Both the position numbers and the translations under genes were made by a program. Of a DNA stretch of 25,325 nt, positions 14,947 to 23,340 are shown piece by piece (positions within the stretch are counted from its first letter, which is position 1; the number at the start of each line of letters is the position of its first letter). Source of the stretch: Dunaliella salina. Taxonomy: Eukaryota; Chlorophyta; Chlorophyceae; Chlamydomonadales; Dunaliellaceae. Below the pieces are notes generated by a model. The model had not been told where the DNA came from. It made no database searches and saw only the letters and a list, made by a program, of their open reading frames with translations. The stretch is from assembly GCA_002284615.2 (NCBI GenBank), contig MU069574.1, forward strand, positions 110,606-135,930. Reading direction: 5' to 3'.

Positions 14947-16000
14947 TTAGCCTGCAATGTTATGGCGTTCAGTTTTCATGTTGGAGATGATATGGTTCTG
15001 GCAGCCTGAGAGCATGTGTAGTGCGCTGTCCAAATGATAACAGCCTGAGAGGGGGCAAGATGGATCAGTTGAACATTTAAAATGTACTGCATGTTTTTGG
15101 TTGTAGAGGGTGCCTGTGCGGTACTGCAGGATAGTACACTTCATGGGCATATTGGGGGTGGGTTGGGCACATTTCTGGGCTCATTGGGTGACGTCATAAG
15201 GGTGGGTTGGGCATATTTCTGAAGGCATTGCTGATTTTTTGATCTACTTGTGGTAATAAATTTTTGTAGTAAGAGCAGTAACCTGTTTTGGCATTGGCAT
15301 ATCCAAGCTTGTGTTTAGAATGTATGTGGGATTTGAGGGCATCTTGAAGATTGGGGAAATAGGTGAGCTTGTGGGCGGGTGGTGGACCCGCAGATGTGCC
15401 TGCAGCATGCACTCTTTCTTCCTTGACTAACCAGAAAACTTTTGTAAATGGATTTTCACCAGGACCTGCACCAGGAATTTCGGTGTCTGCCACGCAGTTC
15501 TGGGCTTGCTTTGCCTGGAGTTTTGCAATAGCATCTGCACATTCATTTCCAGCGATGCCAGCATGGGACTTCACCTTGTATATTCGAATTTTGGTGTGGA
15601 AGTCTCTGATGAGAGTTGAAATCATTTAAAGAACGTCTCCTTGGATATGCCTCAGGTGTTTCTCATGTCACGTCATATTATTGAGTGCTGTGTGCTGCCA
15701 GGTCAGTGAAATGTGTAGGACAGTGATCTTGCATAACACTCAGGGTAAAGAAGTTGCTTACATATTTGTTCAAAAGAGGTTAGGCTGTCTGACGCAATGT
15801 CTGCATGTTTGGTAATGATAGCAGCAGCAATTGCTGCCAATTCAGCTCTAGTGATGGCTTTAGTAATCCCGGCACCGTTAGGTTCTACAAAACTCTCGCT
15901 GTCAGTGGACGGCCAGTAGACACCTGCTCCAACTTCTTGCTTATCGTTATGGACAAGGCAGCTGCCATTTGTGTATGCCCGTTTTCTCCAGTCGGCAATT
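14947..16000 (-). pseudogene. Family A RNase H and zinc knuckle
   Basis: RNase HI hallmarks occur in order: DWRKRAYTNGSC (usually YTDGS), AITRAELAAIAAAI, ASDSLT and YKVKSHAGIAGNECADAIA. The first catalytic Asp is Asn here (codon AAT, 15967-15969), so the enzyme would be inactive. The frame breaks between DSL and YKVKSHAG (about 15630-15730). Downstream, 15120-14950 reads LQYRTGTLYNQKHAV, then CPLSGCYHLDSALHMLSGC (C-x4-C-x7-H-x4-C) and MKTERHN. This zinc knuckle followed by RHN is the arrangement that precedes the endonuclease of R2-type elements. The reading is cut by the insertion at 14946. Confidence 0.8.
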
Positions 16001-16159
16001 TTAGAGTTAGACTAGTACTGGATTGGCAATACACCAAGTCTATATCTTGGATACTCATGTGTGAATTTCTAGGGTGCTTGAAGACGTGTTGTTTGTCGAA
16101 TGGAAGGCGTTCCAGTTTATTGAAACCTGGCATGTGAGCATGCATGGGATTTAGGACAG

Positions 16160-17270
16160 AAGGGCTGCTGACATTCGTCAGTTTTCACTCTGTGGCTTCT
16201 TTCAAATCTCCTTTCAGGCCCTGGAGCCAGTCTTTCTTATGGCTGTTGAGATGGACTCGAGCTGCAGTGTTCCAAACAGCAAAGATATGAAGGTCCCAGG
16301 TATGCTTGGGAAGAGGTTTCTTGGTAGGGCGGTATTGAGGGACACTGTAACCATCTTATTTATGAGGTATGGTTCCAATGTCGTAACAGAGGTGAGGGTA
16401 GGCAATGACAAGTTTGGAGTAGGGGTTGGATATCATGTTTTTTCCCAAGTCAGAAGAAACATGAATGTAGCAGTGGCCTCTGTGTTGAGAATGGCAGAGT
16501 AAATGGCATGTTACAAAGCTTGGGTCATAATTCCCTCATCATAAATGGGATGGCACACTGAGAAGCCTGAGAATTTGGATGAGAATGCATTATGCATGGC
16601 GCTCAAAAGAGTGTCTCGGGAGTCCGCACTCCAATAGTTCTGGTATTGCGGTTTGTGATCTAGTGGAGAGGCCATTTTTTCTAGGGTTACCAAAGCCCAT
16701 TTTTGAAGGGCAGTACGAATGTGAGGTGGAAGGGCTCGTGAAAAAGAGTCTTTGATCTTCTTGCTAGAGTATTTTTTTTCAAGCATGGATCTGCGGGAAA
16801 GAAGTCCTTGCAGCTCAGTAGCAAAGCTGCCTGGATATGGTGTTATTTTCTCGTGCATGCCTGCAAGCTTAGCCCCATAAAAAGCCCTGTAGAGGATTTG
16901 GAAGCGGTTAGGGGATATCAAACGAGCACATTTGCCTTGCGTATTTTGTATGCAAGCCATAAGCGCCATATAAATTTCTGGGAGAATGAGGGGGGATGGA
17001 GTAGGAGGGGAACGGCTGTGGCATCCTGTGTCAGATAATGCAGGTTGAGGGGGCTGCTGATCTGTGTACTTCCACAAGGTCAACCTTGCGCAGCCAATAT
17101 TTGCATGAGCCTGTAGGTTTTATGTCTGTTTGAGGATTAGTGGGGTTAGTATCAAATGTGATTTTGCTGCGCAATTCTGTGTCCAGTTTCTGCTGCCACA
17201 CATTGGTCATGTTAGGTTCTTAAATCCCTGTCTTTCAAGATTTGAGAGGGTAAAATCTGCTGTGGGTATG
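16160..17270 (-). pseudogene. Family A conserved module of unknown function
   Basis: A frame covering 17083-16511 contains ARLISPNRFQILYRAFYGAK, LPPHIRTALQKWALVTLEKM and FSSKFSGFSVCHPIYDEG. Upstream (about 17210-17040) is KLDTELRSKITFDTNPTNPQ. Downstream, in shifted frames, are NPYSKLVIAYPHLCYDIGTI (about 16440-16370) and TWDLHIFAVWNTAARVHL (about 16300-16240). It lies between the PHD finger and the expected reverse transcriptase. I do not recognise a named domain. It could be an ORF1-type RNA-binding or gag-like protein of this element. Confidence 0.5.
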
Positions 17271-17299
17271 GACAGGTTAGGTTCACTCTATTGTGCTTC

Positions 17300-17520
17300 A
17301 AAGGAAAAGGGAAAGAGGAAAAGCTACGCTATGAGACACTGTTCGATAGCATTGATTAAGGATTGAGGATTGAGGTTGAGGAGGACTAACTTGCTCAAGG
17401 CAAATTCTCACCGTTATCCGGGATCGAATCCCGGACCCCCCGCGTTCAGGAGGGCCGCGTTTCACCATTAGGTTACAATCGAAAATCCATTGAAATCCGG
17501 TCCCAGAAGTTTTTAAAGTA
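17300..17520 (-). other. tRNA-like segment, possible SINE
   Basis: On the minus strand TAACCTAATGG (17465-17475) resembles a pol III A box, and CCGGGATTCGATCCCGG (17418-17434) forms a perfect 5-bp T-arm-like stem around a B-box-like loop, at tRNA-like spacing. CTCCTGA between them could be a CCU (Arg) anticodon loop, but the flanking bases do not form the anticodon stem. It is followed by a CTCAATC-type simple-repeat tail near 17350-17370. It interrupts family A between the PHD finger and the next module. A tRNA-derived SINE or a decayed tRNA is more likely than a working tRNA. Confidence 0.35.
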
Positions 17521-17574
17521 ATCCCCTTATACTTTGAACTCAAGCAAACACTCTTTTGATGTAGGCCATGTCTC

Positions 17575-18150
17575 CTATAAATTATCTGATTCCCAGGAGG
17601 GATTCCCAGTGACTCTCCTGAGTTCCTTTTTAGCCTGCCGCTCTCTATTAATATTTTGGGCATCATTAAGGCTTGCACAGGCAGGACATGCCCATGTGTC
17701 AGCTATTTGAATTTGTTGTCTTTGCTCATATGAGTAGCGTCCGAGTTCCTTCGTGCATTCCCAATGGTACGTTTGGTGGCATATATCACAAAAATACATG
17801 TCAGGAAGTGGATGCTCCAAAGTTCCAGTTTCATAACTTTGGTAGTAATTACATACTTGGCAACAGTCACACTCAACATCAGTGCGAGCAGCAGGTGAGA
17901 CATCTCCAGGCACAAGGTTAGCTTGTTTGAAAAGTGGCAGGGCCCATTTTTCAATGATCATAGGTGCGTAATGGGTGTGATATTGCACTCGGAGGTGGGC
18001 GGGGGAACTTGATTGTTCATTCTTGTTCTCCGCAAAAATTCTCCAATCATCTATGTAAGTAATATCTAAATCATGATAGAAGATAAAACTGATGGCGTGG
18101 CTAACAGTAGAATCTTCAGCAAGTTTCTCAGCTGTCCCTATAATTTTAGA
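17575..18150 (-). pseudogene. Family A PHD-finger ORF fragment
   Basis: The frame is open from the junction at 18150 (IIGTAEKLAEDSTVSHAISF) to a stop near 17575. The PHD finger has CDCCQVC, then YFCDICHQTYHWEC, then TWACPAC, giving C-x2-C, C-x2-C-x4-H-x2-C and W-x-C-x2-C in the correct C4HC3 order. PHD fingers commonly bind histone tails and are known in ORF1 of some CR1-like LINEs, so a chromatin-targeting role is plausible but inferred. The 5' end is lost at the 5'-5' junction with the plus-strand tail at 18150. Confidence 0.75.
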
Positions 18151-18475
18151 CCCTCAAGCAATTCAAACAACTAGGATTGGATCATCAGCATGCCACGAAG
18201 CTTGCTCAACAACTTCATGCCCATTCTATTCAATATGCCCACAAATTAGTCACCACACGCAGAGCTATTGAAAACAAGAATACTTCCCACAGCCAGGTTC
18301 TAGAGCCACAAGCTTCTAGTAACCCTCCAGATCCACATTAGAATTCTCTTTTTCATACTTTGTGGTGGAGGGGGCACACGGCTCTTTTTGAGCCAATGTG
18401 TCTCCTCTTCCTTAATTGATGTAGGGAGAGTTTCTCTGCCTATGTAGTTTTTCCTTTCCTTTTCCTTTTTTCCAG
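18150..18475 (+). mobile_element. Family A 3' tail, head-to-head with 18150-12907
   Basis: From ACCCTCAAGCAATTCAAACA the frame reads LKQFKQLGLDHQHATKLAQQ, LHAHSIQYAHKLVTTRRAIE and ends ASSNPPDPH-stop near 18342. The 3' UTR has the hairpin GGCTCTTTTTGAGCC (18380-18394), AATGTGTCTCCTCTTCC and a terminal T/C tract. Homology to the other copy (13247 downward) starts exactly at the point where the minus-strand PHD frame ends, so the two elements are fused 5' to 5'. Confidence 0.85.
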
Positions 18476-18764
18476 ACGTCTGGCCCGTGGGAAAGCAAGC
18501 TTAGAGAGTGGATAGCTGGGGAAATGACCCCCTTCTGTCTGTGTGGAGCAATTGTTACCTCTTCTTTCTGGGTCTGTTTGTTTGAGTATCCTGGCTGTGT
18601 GGAGAATGACGTATGACTTTGTGTCTGAAGGTTGCGACAATCATCTGCCTGATTTTGTTTGATGACACCGACCCAAGGCAATGACAATTTCCCGTAAGGG
18701 CCCTTGCTCATTCATGATCAAAAACACCAACAAAATAAGCTGGGACTCCTAGGGCTGAAAACAA
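18476..18764. other. No recognised gene
   Basis: Flank to the right of the family A pair. No conserved coding sequence or copied repeat recognised. Confidence 0.4.
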
Positions 18765-18935
18765 AAAGGCAAGGTCCACCAGGAAGGACACCACCAGGAA
18801 GGACAGGAGTGAAGGGGCAAAACAGAATCCACTGGGAAGGACAGACGTGAAGGCAAGCAAAGTCCGCAGGGAAGGGCAGGGGGGCAGGGGCAAACAAAGT
18901 CCACTGGGAAAGACAGGAGTGAAGGGGGAAAAGTC
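18765..18935. repeat. ~38-bp degenerate tandem repeat
   Basis: About four imperfect units of CAAAGTCCACTGGGAAGGAC followed by AGGAGTGAAGGGG. The first unit contains an extra internal copy of CCACCAGGAAGGACA. Confidence 0.7.
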
Positions 18936-19056
18936 TGAAAAGGAGAAATGCTCGTTCAAATTTCACCGCAGCAAGGCGCACAAAGGAGCACGTTCTTTCT
19001 CTCCCTGCAGAGGCCTAACTAGGATACACACACACCTGCCCGAGGGCTGATTTGAT

Positions 19057-20728
19057 TTAAATTTCAGATTGACAGGTGGGACCTTTAGCCAGAGTGTTTG
19101 GCTGATCGGCCTGTGACTGGTCCTCGCCAGCCATCATAATGTCCATAAGCTCAGAAATAAATAAATAAAGCTTGTTGTTGTGTTGCAAGAGGAAATCATG
19201 TACGGTCTGGACACTAATTTGGTGTAAATAAGGTTGCTCCAGCAAAAAACTAGCAGAGAAGCAGTTGAACAAGGAAGCATACTTTCTCCTCAAAGTCCAA
19301 ACATCTGTGTCTCTGCACACCAAAAGGGCATGAGCTTCATCCCAAATCTCATCACAAGAGTAGCGGTCACACATGAGAGAGTTCCGAGTATCCCAAGTTG
19401 CTGTCTCCACCTTCAGTTTGTGAGCCCTAGGGCAGAAACGGCTGACATTCCTGACAACATGTTGAGACAGACCCAAATGCATGTGTCTCGGTAAGCAGGC
19501 AGGGGCACGCTCATTGTGATCAAAAGGCACTGCAAAAAGAGGTTGATAAGTTGCCAGTTTGATATAACTTCCTCGCGGGTTCACACCCTCAACATCTCTC
19601 CAAACTGCCCGCAACCTGTGCCAGAGGTCATCAGTGAAAAGAAAAACTATGCAGGCAGTGAAACCGCTCCCCACATCAATTGAGGAAAAGGGGATACCTA
19701 GGGCCAAGGCACCGTGTACCCTCTTCACCATGAGAAAGCAGAGGGAAGAAGTCAGTGGGGATCAGGTGGGTTACTAGCAGTATCCCGTGCCTGACCTTGT
19801 TGAGAGTTGAAAAAGGTTTTCTCAAGAGCGTGTCTGGTGCTGGCAAGCTTGTAAGCATACAGGACAGAATGAGCATGAAGCTTCCGGACAAGCTTGGTGG
19901 CCTTGAAAGTGACAAGACCAAGCTCCATGAGAGGCTCCAATGTGTGCGGGGTGTAGATGACTCCTCCCACACCTAGCAGGATAGTATGGAGGATTACTTG
20001 AGCTGAAGCCCTAGAAAGATGACGGCAAAGGTCGCGGTGCTGCTGTTTGGAGGCCTGAAGCTGGTCATCAGTGAACTCTTAAATATGAATTGGAGTACCC
20101 TGCCGCACAGCTTGCAGAAAGGAATTCCTTGATCCAAATCACAGTACTGTGGCACTAGTGGCGGAGACCTAGGAAAGCATCTAGAACTCGAGCAGTCCAG
20201 CAGGAAGGCTCATGTGAGTAAAGGTTCAAATCCGCTTTCAGCACTTGTCTCAATGTCTCGCTGTCACTTAGATCTCAGCATGCTATTATGCGTTCTAACA
20301 GCAGACCTGAACCAGTAAAACTGAAGCAGCTCATGGCCACATTCCCTCAGAACAGCCCAGTTTGTCGTGGTACGCTTAATACCCAGCGTGCTCTTCTTCC
20401 CGAGGGCTGAGAAACAAGTCTTAGCTAACATGCAACTGGCACACAGAAGACACAAGACACGCGCCTCCCACCCTCCTAAGACGGCTTGACTCCCAAAAGA
20501 CCACGTCAGCCACTTTGACCCCCCCCCCCTCTGCACCTGGATGGGACCCTCATGCTCCAGCCAAGTCACCAAGGCCAGAGCAGCCTCTCTCTGTTGCTCA
20601 GGTGGAGTGGTTCCCAACATCCTGCTGACCTGCTGAAGCATGATGTCCTTTCCCTGCTTCAAGTTGGGGTTCTTCTCACCCAGAAACCTGAGGCATCCCT
20701 TCCATATAGTCTTGGACATGGCCCCCAT
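19057..20728 (-). pseudogene. Family B LINE-like C-terminal region, interrupted
   Basis: The left part (19640-19057) reads LWHRLRAVWRDVEGVNPRGS, LATYQPLFAVPFD, ACLPRHMHLGLSQHVVRNVS, then CDRYSCDEIWDEAHALLVC and FLLQHNNKLYLFISELMDIM. The right part (20728-20090) has RFLGEKNPNLKQGKDIMLQQ, REAALALVTWLEHEGPIQVQ, TTNWAVLRECGHELLQFYWF and SCWTARVLDAFLGLR. The cysteine/histidine cluster with HALLVC resembles the zinc knuckle after the reverse transcriptase of many LINEs. There is no reverse transcriptase and no PD-(D/E)XK motif. The two parts are separated by a family A tail (19639-20062) with a 13-bp target duplication. The family assignment is by pattern only. Confidence 0.6.
19639..20062 (-). mobile_element. 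Nested 5'-truncated family A insertion with 13-bp TSD
   Basis: GGTCATCAGTGAA is found at 19626-19638 and 20063-20075, directly flanking 424 bp. On the minus strand the insert starts in the endonuclease domain (LQASKQQHRDLCRHLSRASA), then ILLGVGGVIYTPHTLEPL and TASNPPDPH-stop (near 19765), a 3' UTR, and ends in TAGTTTTTCTT. It splits family B. This gives an exact 3' terminus for the family and proves integration with a LINE-like target duplication. The UTR hairpin is degraded in this copy. Confidence 0.9.
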
Positions 20729-20866
20729 GGAGGAAGAGGGGGCCTTTGCTGGCTCCTAGAGGGCTGCTGCTGCTGCTGGGGAGAGGGACAAGGATCGGCC
20801 AAAGAGGTGGGGGCACGCTGGGTCCGAGCAGGAGAGGGTGCACGGGCCTTGAGATGAGGCGGAGGC

Positions 20867-21010
20867 TCCTTGACGGAGGATGTGGGGCGGGACTCCTTGA
20901 CGGAGGATGTGGGGCGGGACTCCTTGACGGAGGGTGTGGGGCGGGGCTCCTTGACGGAGGGTGTGGGGCGGGACTCCTGGATGGAGGGTGTGGGGCGGGA
21001 CTCCGTGATG
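20867..21010. repeat. 27-bp minisatellite, five units
   Basis: Units of CTCCTTGACGGAGGATGTGG plus GGCGGGA start at 20867, 20894, 20921, 20948 and 20975, with a sixth partial unit at 21002. The period is a multiple of three. On the minus strand it can encode the nonapeptide SRSPAPHPP five times, in an open frame from 21071 to 20676 that overlaps the right end of family B. It could be a proline-rich linker of the family B protein, but that frame differs from the family B frame at 20728. Confidence 0.85.
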
Positions 21011-21289
21011 TTGGTGATTTGTGCTTGGGGAGTTGGGCTGTGTAGGGATATGGTGAGTAGTGCTCAGACAAGCATGTGAATTGCTATAATTTGGGCTAGC
21101 CTGGCTTGATTGGGGTATGGAAGAAAGGGTGTTTCTCAATGCTGAGCTTGCTGGGTGGCCCTTCTACAGCAGTATCTTGCACGGCAAGAGCCAGAGTTTC
21201 TGGACTTGCAGTGGGTCCGTCTGCAGAGGGGTGGGGTGCTTGTGTGGGAGTGATGCTGAATGTAATATTGGAGCGTCTGATAAGCCTCC

Positions 21290-21575
21290 AATACACAACT
21301 CAGTCGCCCTGATGGCGTCATAGTCCTACCACTTGAAGGCAGAGAATCCACAATTATCCGCAGAACATGAATCCCAGAGACAGATATCCACTTCATTGAG
21401 ATGAAATTTTGCTCCAACACCAAATCTGAACAAACTTTCCACACTGCACTAAATCAACACAGACACGCCATTGACAGCCTACATGTAAAAATCCTTTGAG
21501 GCAGACACTGCAATAACAGTCGCATTACACATCATACTTAATGGAGAGGCCAGAGTGTTTACAACCCAACCAGAT
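21290..21575 (+). pseudogene. Family D endonuclease-like domain, left half
   Basis: The plus-strand frame reads LSRPDGVIVLPLEGRESTII, a stop, then IPETDIHFIEMKFCSNTKSE and FHTALNQHRHAIDSLHVKIL. RPD and E-M-K, 27 residues apart, match the PD-(D/E)XK pattern, and the surroundings match families A and C. It has two stops and a frame change before HIILNGEARVFTTQ, which corresponds to the GVGGTIY segment. The reading breaks at 21575, where family C starts, and seems to resume at about 23341. Confidence 0.7.
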
Positions 21576-21578
21576 GCT

Positions 21579-21609
<31 letters not shown>

Positions 21610-22738
21610 GTCAACGCAAGCCAAAGGCCACGTGCATTAAGGGAAGAACCCCTAACAAAAGTTAGAGGCCTCACCAGGAGGCCCTCCACCTAAACTAGAC
21701 AAAACTAGCCTAGGAGAGAGCAAGAGACAGAACTAATGGGGATCTGGAGGATTGCTAGCCATGCCCCTGAGCGCTCGGACTCTCCCTCTTCCATCCTCAG
21801 CCGCCGCCGCACGCCCAGCAAACCCCCTCCAAAATGCCCTCTGAAAGCAAAGTGCATGTCTAGTGTTAGTGATGGTGGATAATCTTTGGATGGCATGGTC
21901 CCTGAGCTTGGATGCTAGTGATTTGGCTTTCTGTTGGGTTAGACCCAGATTTATGAGAGGTGAAATTGTTAGCACATTGTAAATTGTGCCACCCACACCA
22001 ATTAAGATGGTATGCAAAGTCACTTTGTTGTTCCTGTTTGGGTTTCTTAAGCTGCGAGTTTTAAGTCTAGTTATGGTGTGGGAATGTTGAGTCCGTGCAC
22101 GTTCCAGAGTGATGAAGGGATTTGTGTTAGGGCAGAATTTAAGTTCGATAAGGTGAATATCTCTATCATTTGGGGGGATCTTGGTAGGATCAAGGTGGGC
22201 TTGTCTGCCTGGGATGGGGCGCACAACAAGGGCATCAGGGCGGCTTTGGTGTCGAGCAGGTGAGGCAATGTCATTTGGGGAAACCCAATCTGGAATAGCT
22301 CGAGAGGTGTTTTCAGGGATTTGTATGCCTTGATCCAGAAGTCTGTCATGATTGCAGCCATCCATGCTAATGAGGGATGAGCCATACCGGCCTTTACTCA
22401 GGGCTTCTACACAGAGACTAAGGGCCGCATGGTGTCTGTTGGTGTGCATCCCACTCATTGTTGGGTTGGTACACCTAAGCAGAACGTGATTGATGCTGTC
22501 CGTATTTGCACAGAGTGGGCATCTAACAGAACTGGAAAAATTGAAGTTGGAGGCATGACTCTGTGTGTACAGTGTATCCATTCGATTCTTCATAAGATTT
22601 ATTTGCTGTTTAAGGGTTATATTTGGGCTTTTCCAGAAGGAGTTGCTGATCTCCTTGTTTGCAAGTTGAGGGGCTGGGTTGTAAACTTCAGTGTTGGCAT
22701 TGGCTATTTTAGTTACCCTTACAACTTGTATTGAATGC
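21576..22738 (-). mobile_element. Family C non-LTR retrotransposon, 5'-truncated
   Basis: A 1.16-kb copy with an open C-terminal frame (next entry), a 3' UTR (about 21733-21590) and a terminal (TTTTC)n tract. It is inserted in family D. Its truncated 5' end touches the 5' end of a plus-strand family A fragment at about 22738. No target duplication was identified with confidence for this copy alone. Confidence 0.75.
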
Positions 22739-22749
22739 CGAACCCACAT
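21733..22749 (-). CDS. Family C ORF: CCHC knuckle, RHN motif and PD-(D/E)XK-like endonuclease
   Basis: 338 codons without a break. In order: EISNSFWKSPNITLKQQINL and MDTLYTQS (about residues 33-70), CPLCANTDSINHVLLRC (C-x2-C-x7-H-x4-C), MHTNRHHAALSLCVEALSKG (RHH in the place of the R2 family RHN/KHN), SRPDALVVRP, DIHLIELKFCPNTNPF, TLHTILIGVGGTIYN, TRHAL and finally ASNPPDPH-stop. RPD and E-L-K are 29 residues apart. CCHC, then RHN, then PD...ExK is the layout of restriction-like endonucleases of R2-type and Dualen LINEs, which nick the target DNA. The first few codons (MWVRHS) run into the neighbouring element and are not native. It is the best-preserved copy in the window, and may still be only a fragment of a dead element. 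Confidence 0.8.
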   Translation of the reverse strand: MWVRHSIQVVRVTKIANANTEVYNPAPQLANKEISNSFWKSPNITLKQQINLMKNRMDTLYTQSHASNFNFSSSVRCPLCANTDSINHVLLRCTNPTMSGMHTNRHHAALSLCVEALSKGRYGSSLISMDGCNHDRLLDQGIQIPENTSRAIPDWVSPNDIASPARHQSRPDALVVRPIPGRQAHLDPTKIPPNDRDIHLIELKFCPNTNPFITLERARTQHSHTITRLKTRSLRNPNRNNKVTLHTILIGVGGTIYNVLTISPLINLGLTQQKAKSLASKLRDHAIQRLSTITNTRHALCFQRAFWRGFAGRAAAAEDGRGRVRALRGMASNPPDPH

Positions 22750-23340
22750 TTTAACGATGTTTTTCCTTCTTGCTCACATCAAGCTTTATGCAGCAGGCGC
22801 AAAACCTCCAGAAGGACTGGCACAGCCCACCGTGCGAGACAGCTTCATCAATTGCATGCAAATCAACACCATGTGCACTTGATTGAAATCAAGTTTTGAG
22901 AAGACACAAGCCCTCAGCATCAGTTGGACGGGACAGCAGCAGCATGCAGAACTTTGCAAACGTATTAGTGCTGAAGATGTTACCATTCACCCTATTCTCC
23001 TGGGCATTGGTGGAACATGTGATATTGAGCATACCCTTAACCAGTTCACGAAGCTAGGTCTTGGACCACCAAAATGCCACTAACCTCGCTCACAAACTTC
23101 ATGCTCATTCAGATCAGTATGCCCACAAACTTTTTACAACAATATGCGCTATCGAGAACAAAAGCATCTCTCAAAACCTTGAGCCTAATGCTTCTAGTAA
23201 CCCCCAGATCCCCATTAGCCTCTTCTGACTCAAATCTTGCAGCGGAGGGGACTCTCGGCTCTTCAGAGCCAATGTGTCACCTTTTCCAAAATGATGCAGG
23301 GAGAACTCCTCTGCCTCCGCAGTTCATTTTTTTTCCTTCT
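22739..23340 (+). pseudogene. Family A C-terminal fragment and 3' tail
   Basis: From AACCCACATTTTAACGATG the plus strand follows the family A endonuclease domain: HANQHHVHLIEIKF, a TGA where Cys is expected, then EDTSPQHQL; in shifted frames CHSPYSPGHWW (from ILLGIGG), and the tail ending CCCAGATCCCCATTAG. The 3' UTR has the hairpin GGCTCTTCAGAGCC (23257-23270), AATGTGTCACC and a final T-rich run. Several indels and stops make it non-coding. Its 5' end abuts family C. Confidence 0.75.

Larger units (their letters stand above)
12907..18150 (-). mobile_element. Family A non-LTR retrotransposon, RandI/Dualen-like, broken
   Basis: Read on the minus strand, the element has a PHD finger (17988-17575), a conserved module (about 17270-16160), RNase H (about 15995-15500), a zinc knuckle with RHN (15080-14950), a PD-(D/E)XK-like domain (13740-13170) and a 3' UTR ending in a T/C tract near 12907. 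It is interrupted by a 1.2-kb insertion (13743-14946) and by a tRNA-like segment (about 17300-17520). RNase H together with an R2-type C-terminal endonuclease is the combination described for RandI/Dualen elements of Chlamydomonas. No reverse transcriptase or AP endonuclease is visible; they should lie between the module and RNase H, so several kb are missing near 16150. Frameshifts and stops are frequent and the copy is dead. Confidence 0.75.

Noticed and set aside
17410..17475. Functional tRNA-Arg(CCU)
   Set aside because: The bases around the putative anticodon do not pair into an anticodon stem, and no acceptor stem was found.
18150..18475. Twin-priming inversion of a single LINE
   Set aside because: The minus-strand partner has its own complete 3' UTR at 12907-13110, so two 3' ends are present rather than one.
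20676..21071. Proline-rich protein (SRSPAPHPP repeats)
   Set aside because: Not called as a gene: the frame comes from a 27-bp minisatellite and does not join the family B frame. It is kept only as a repeat.
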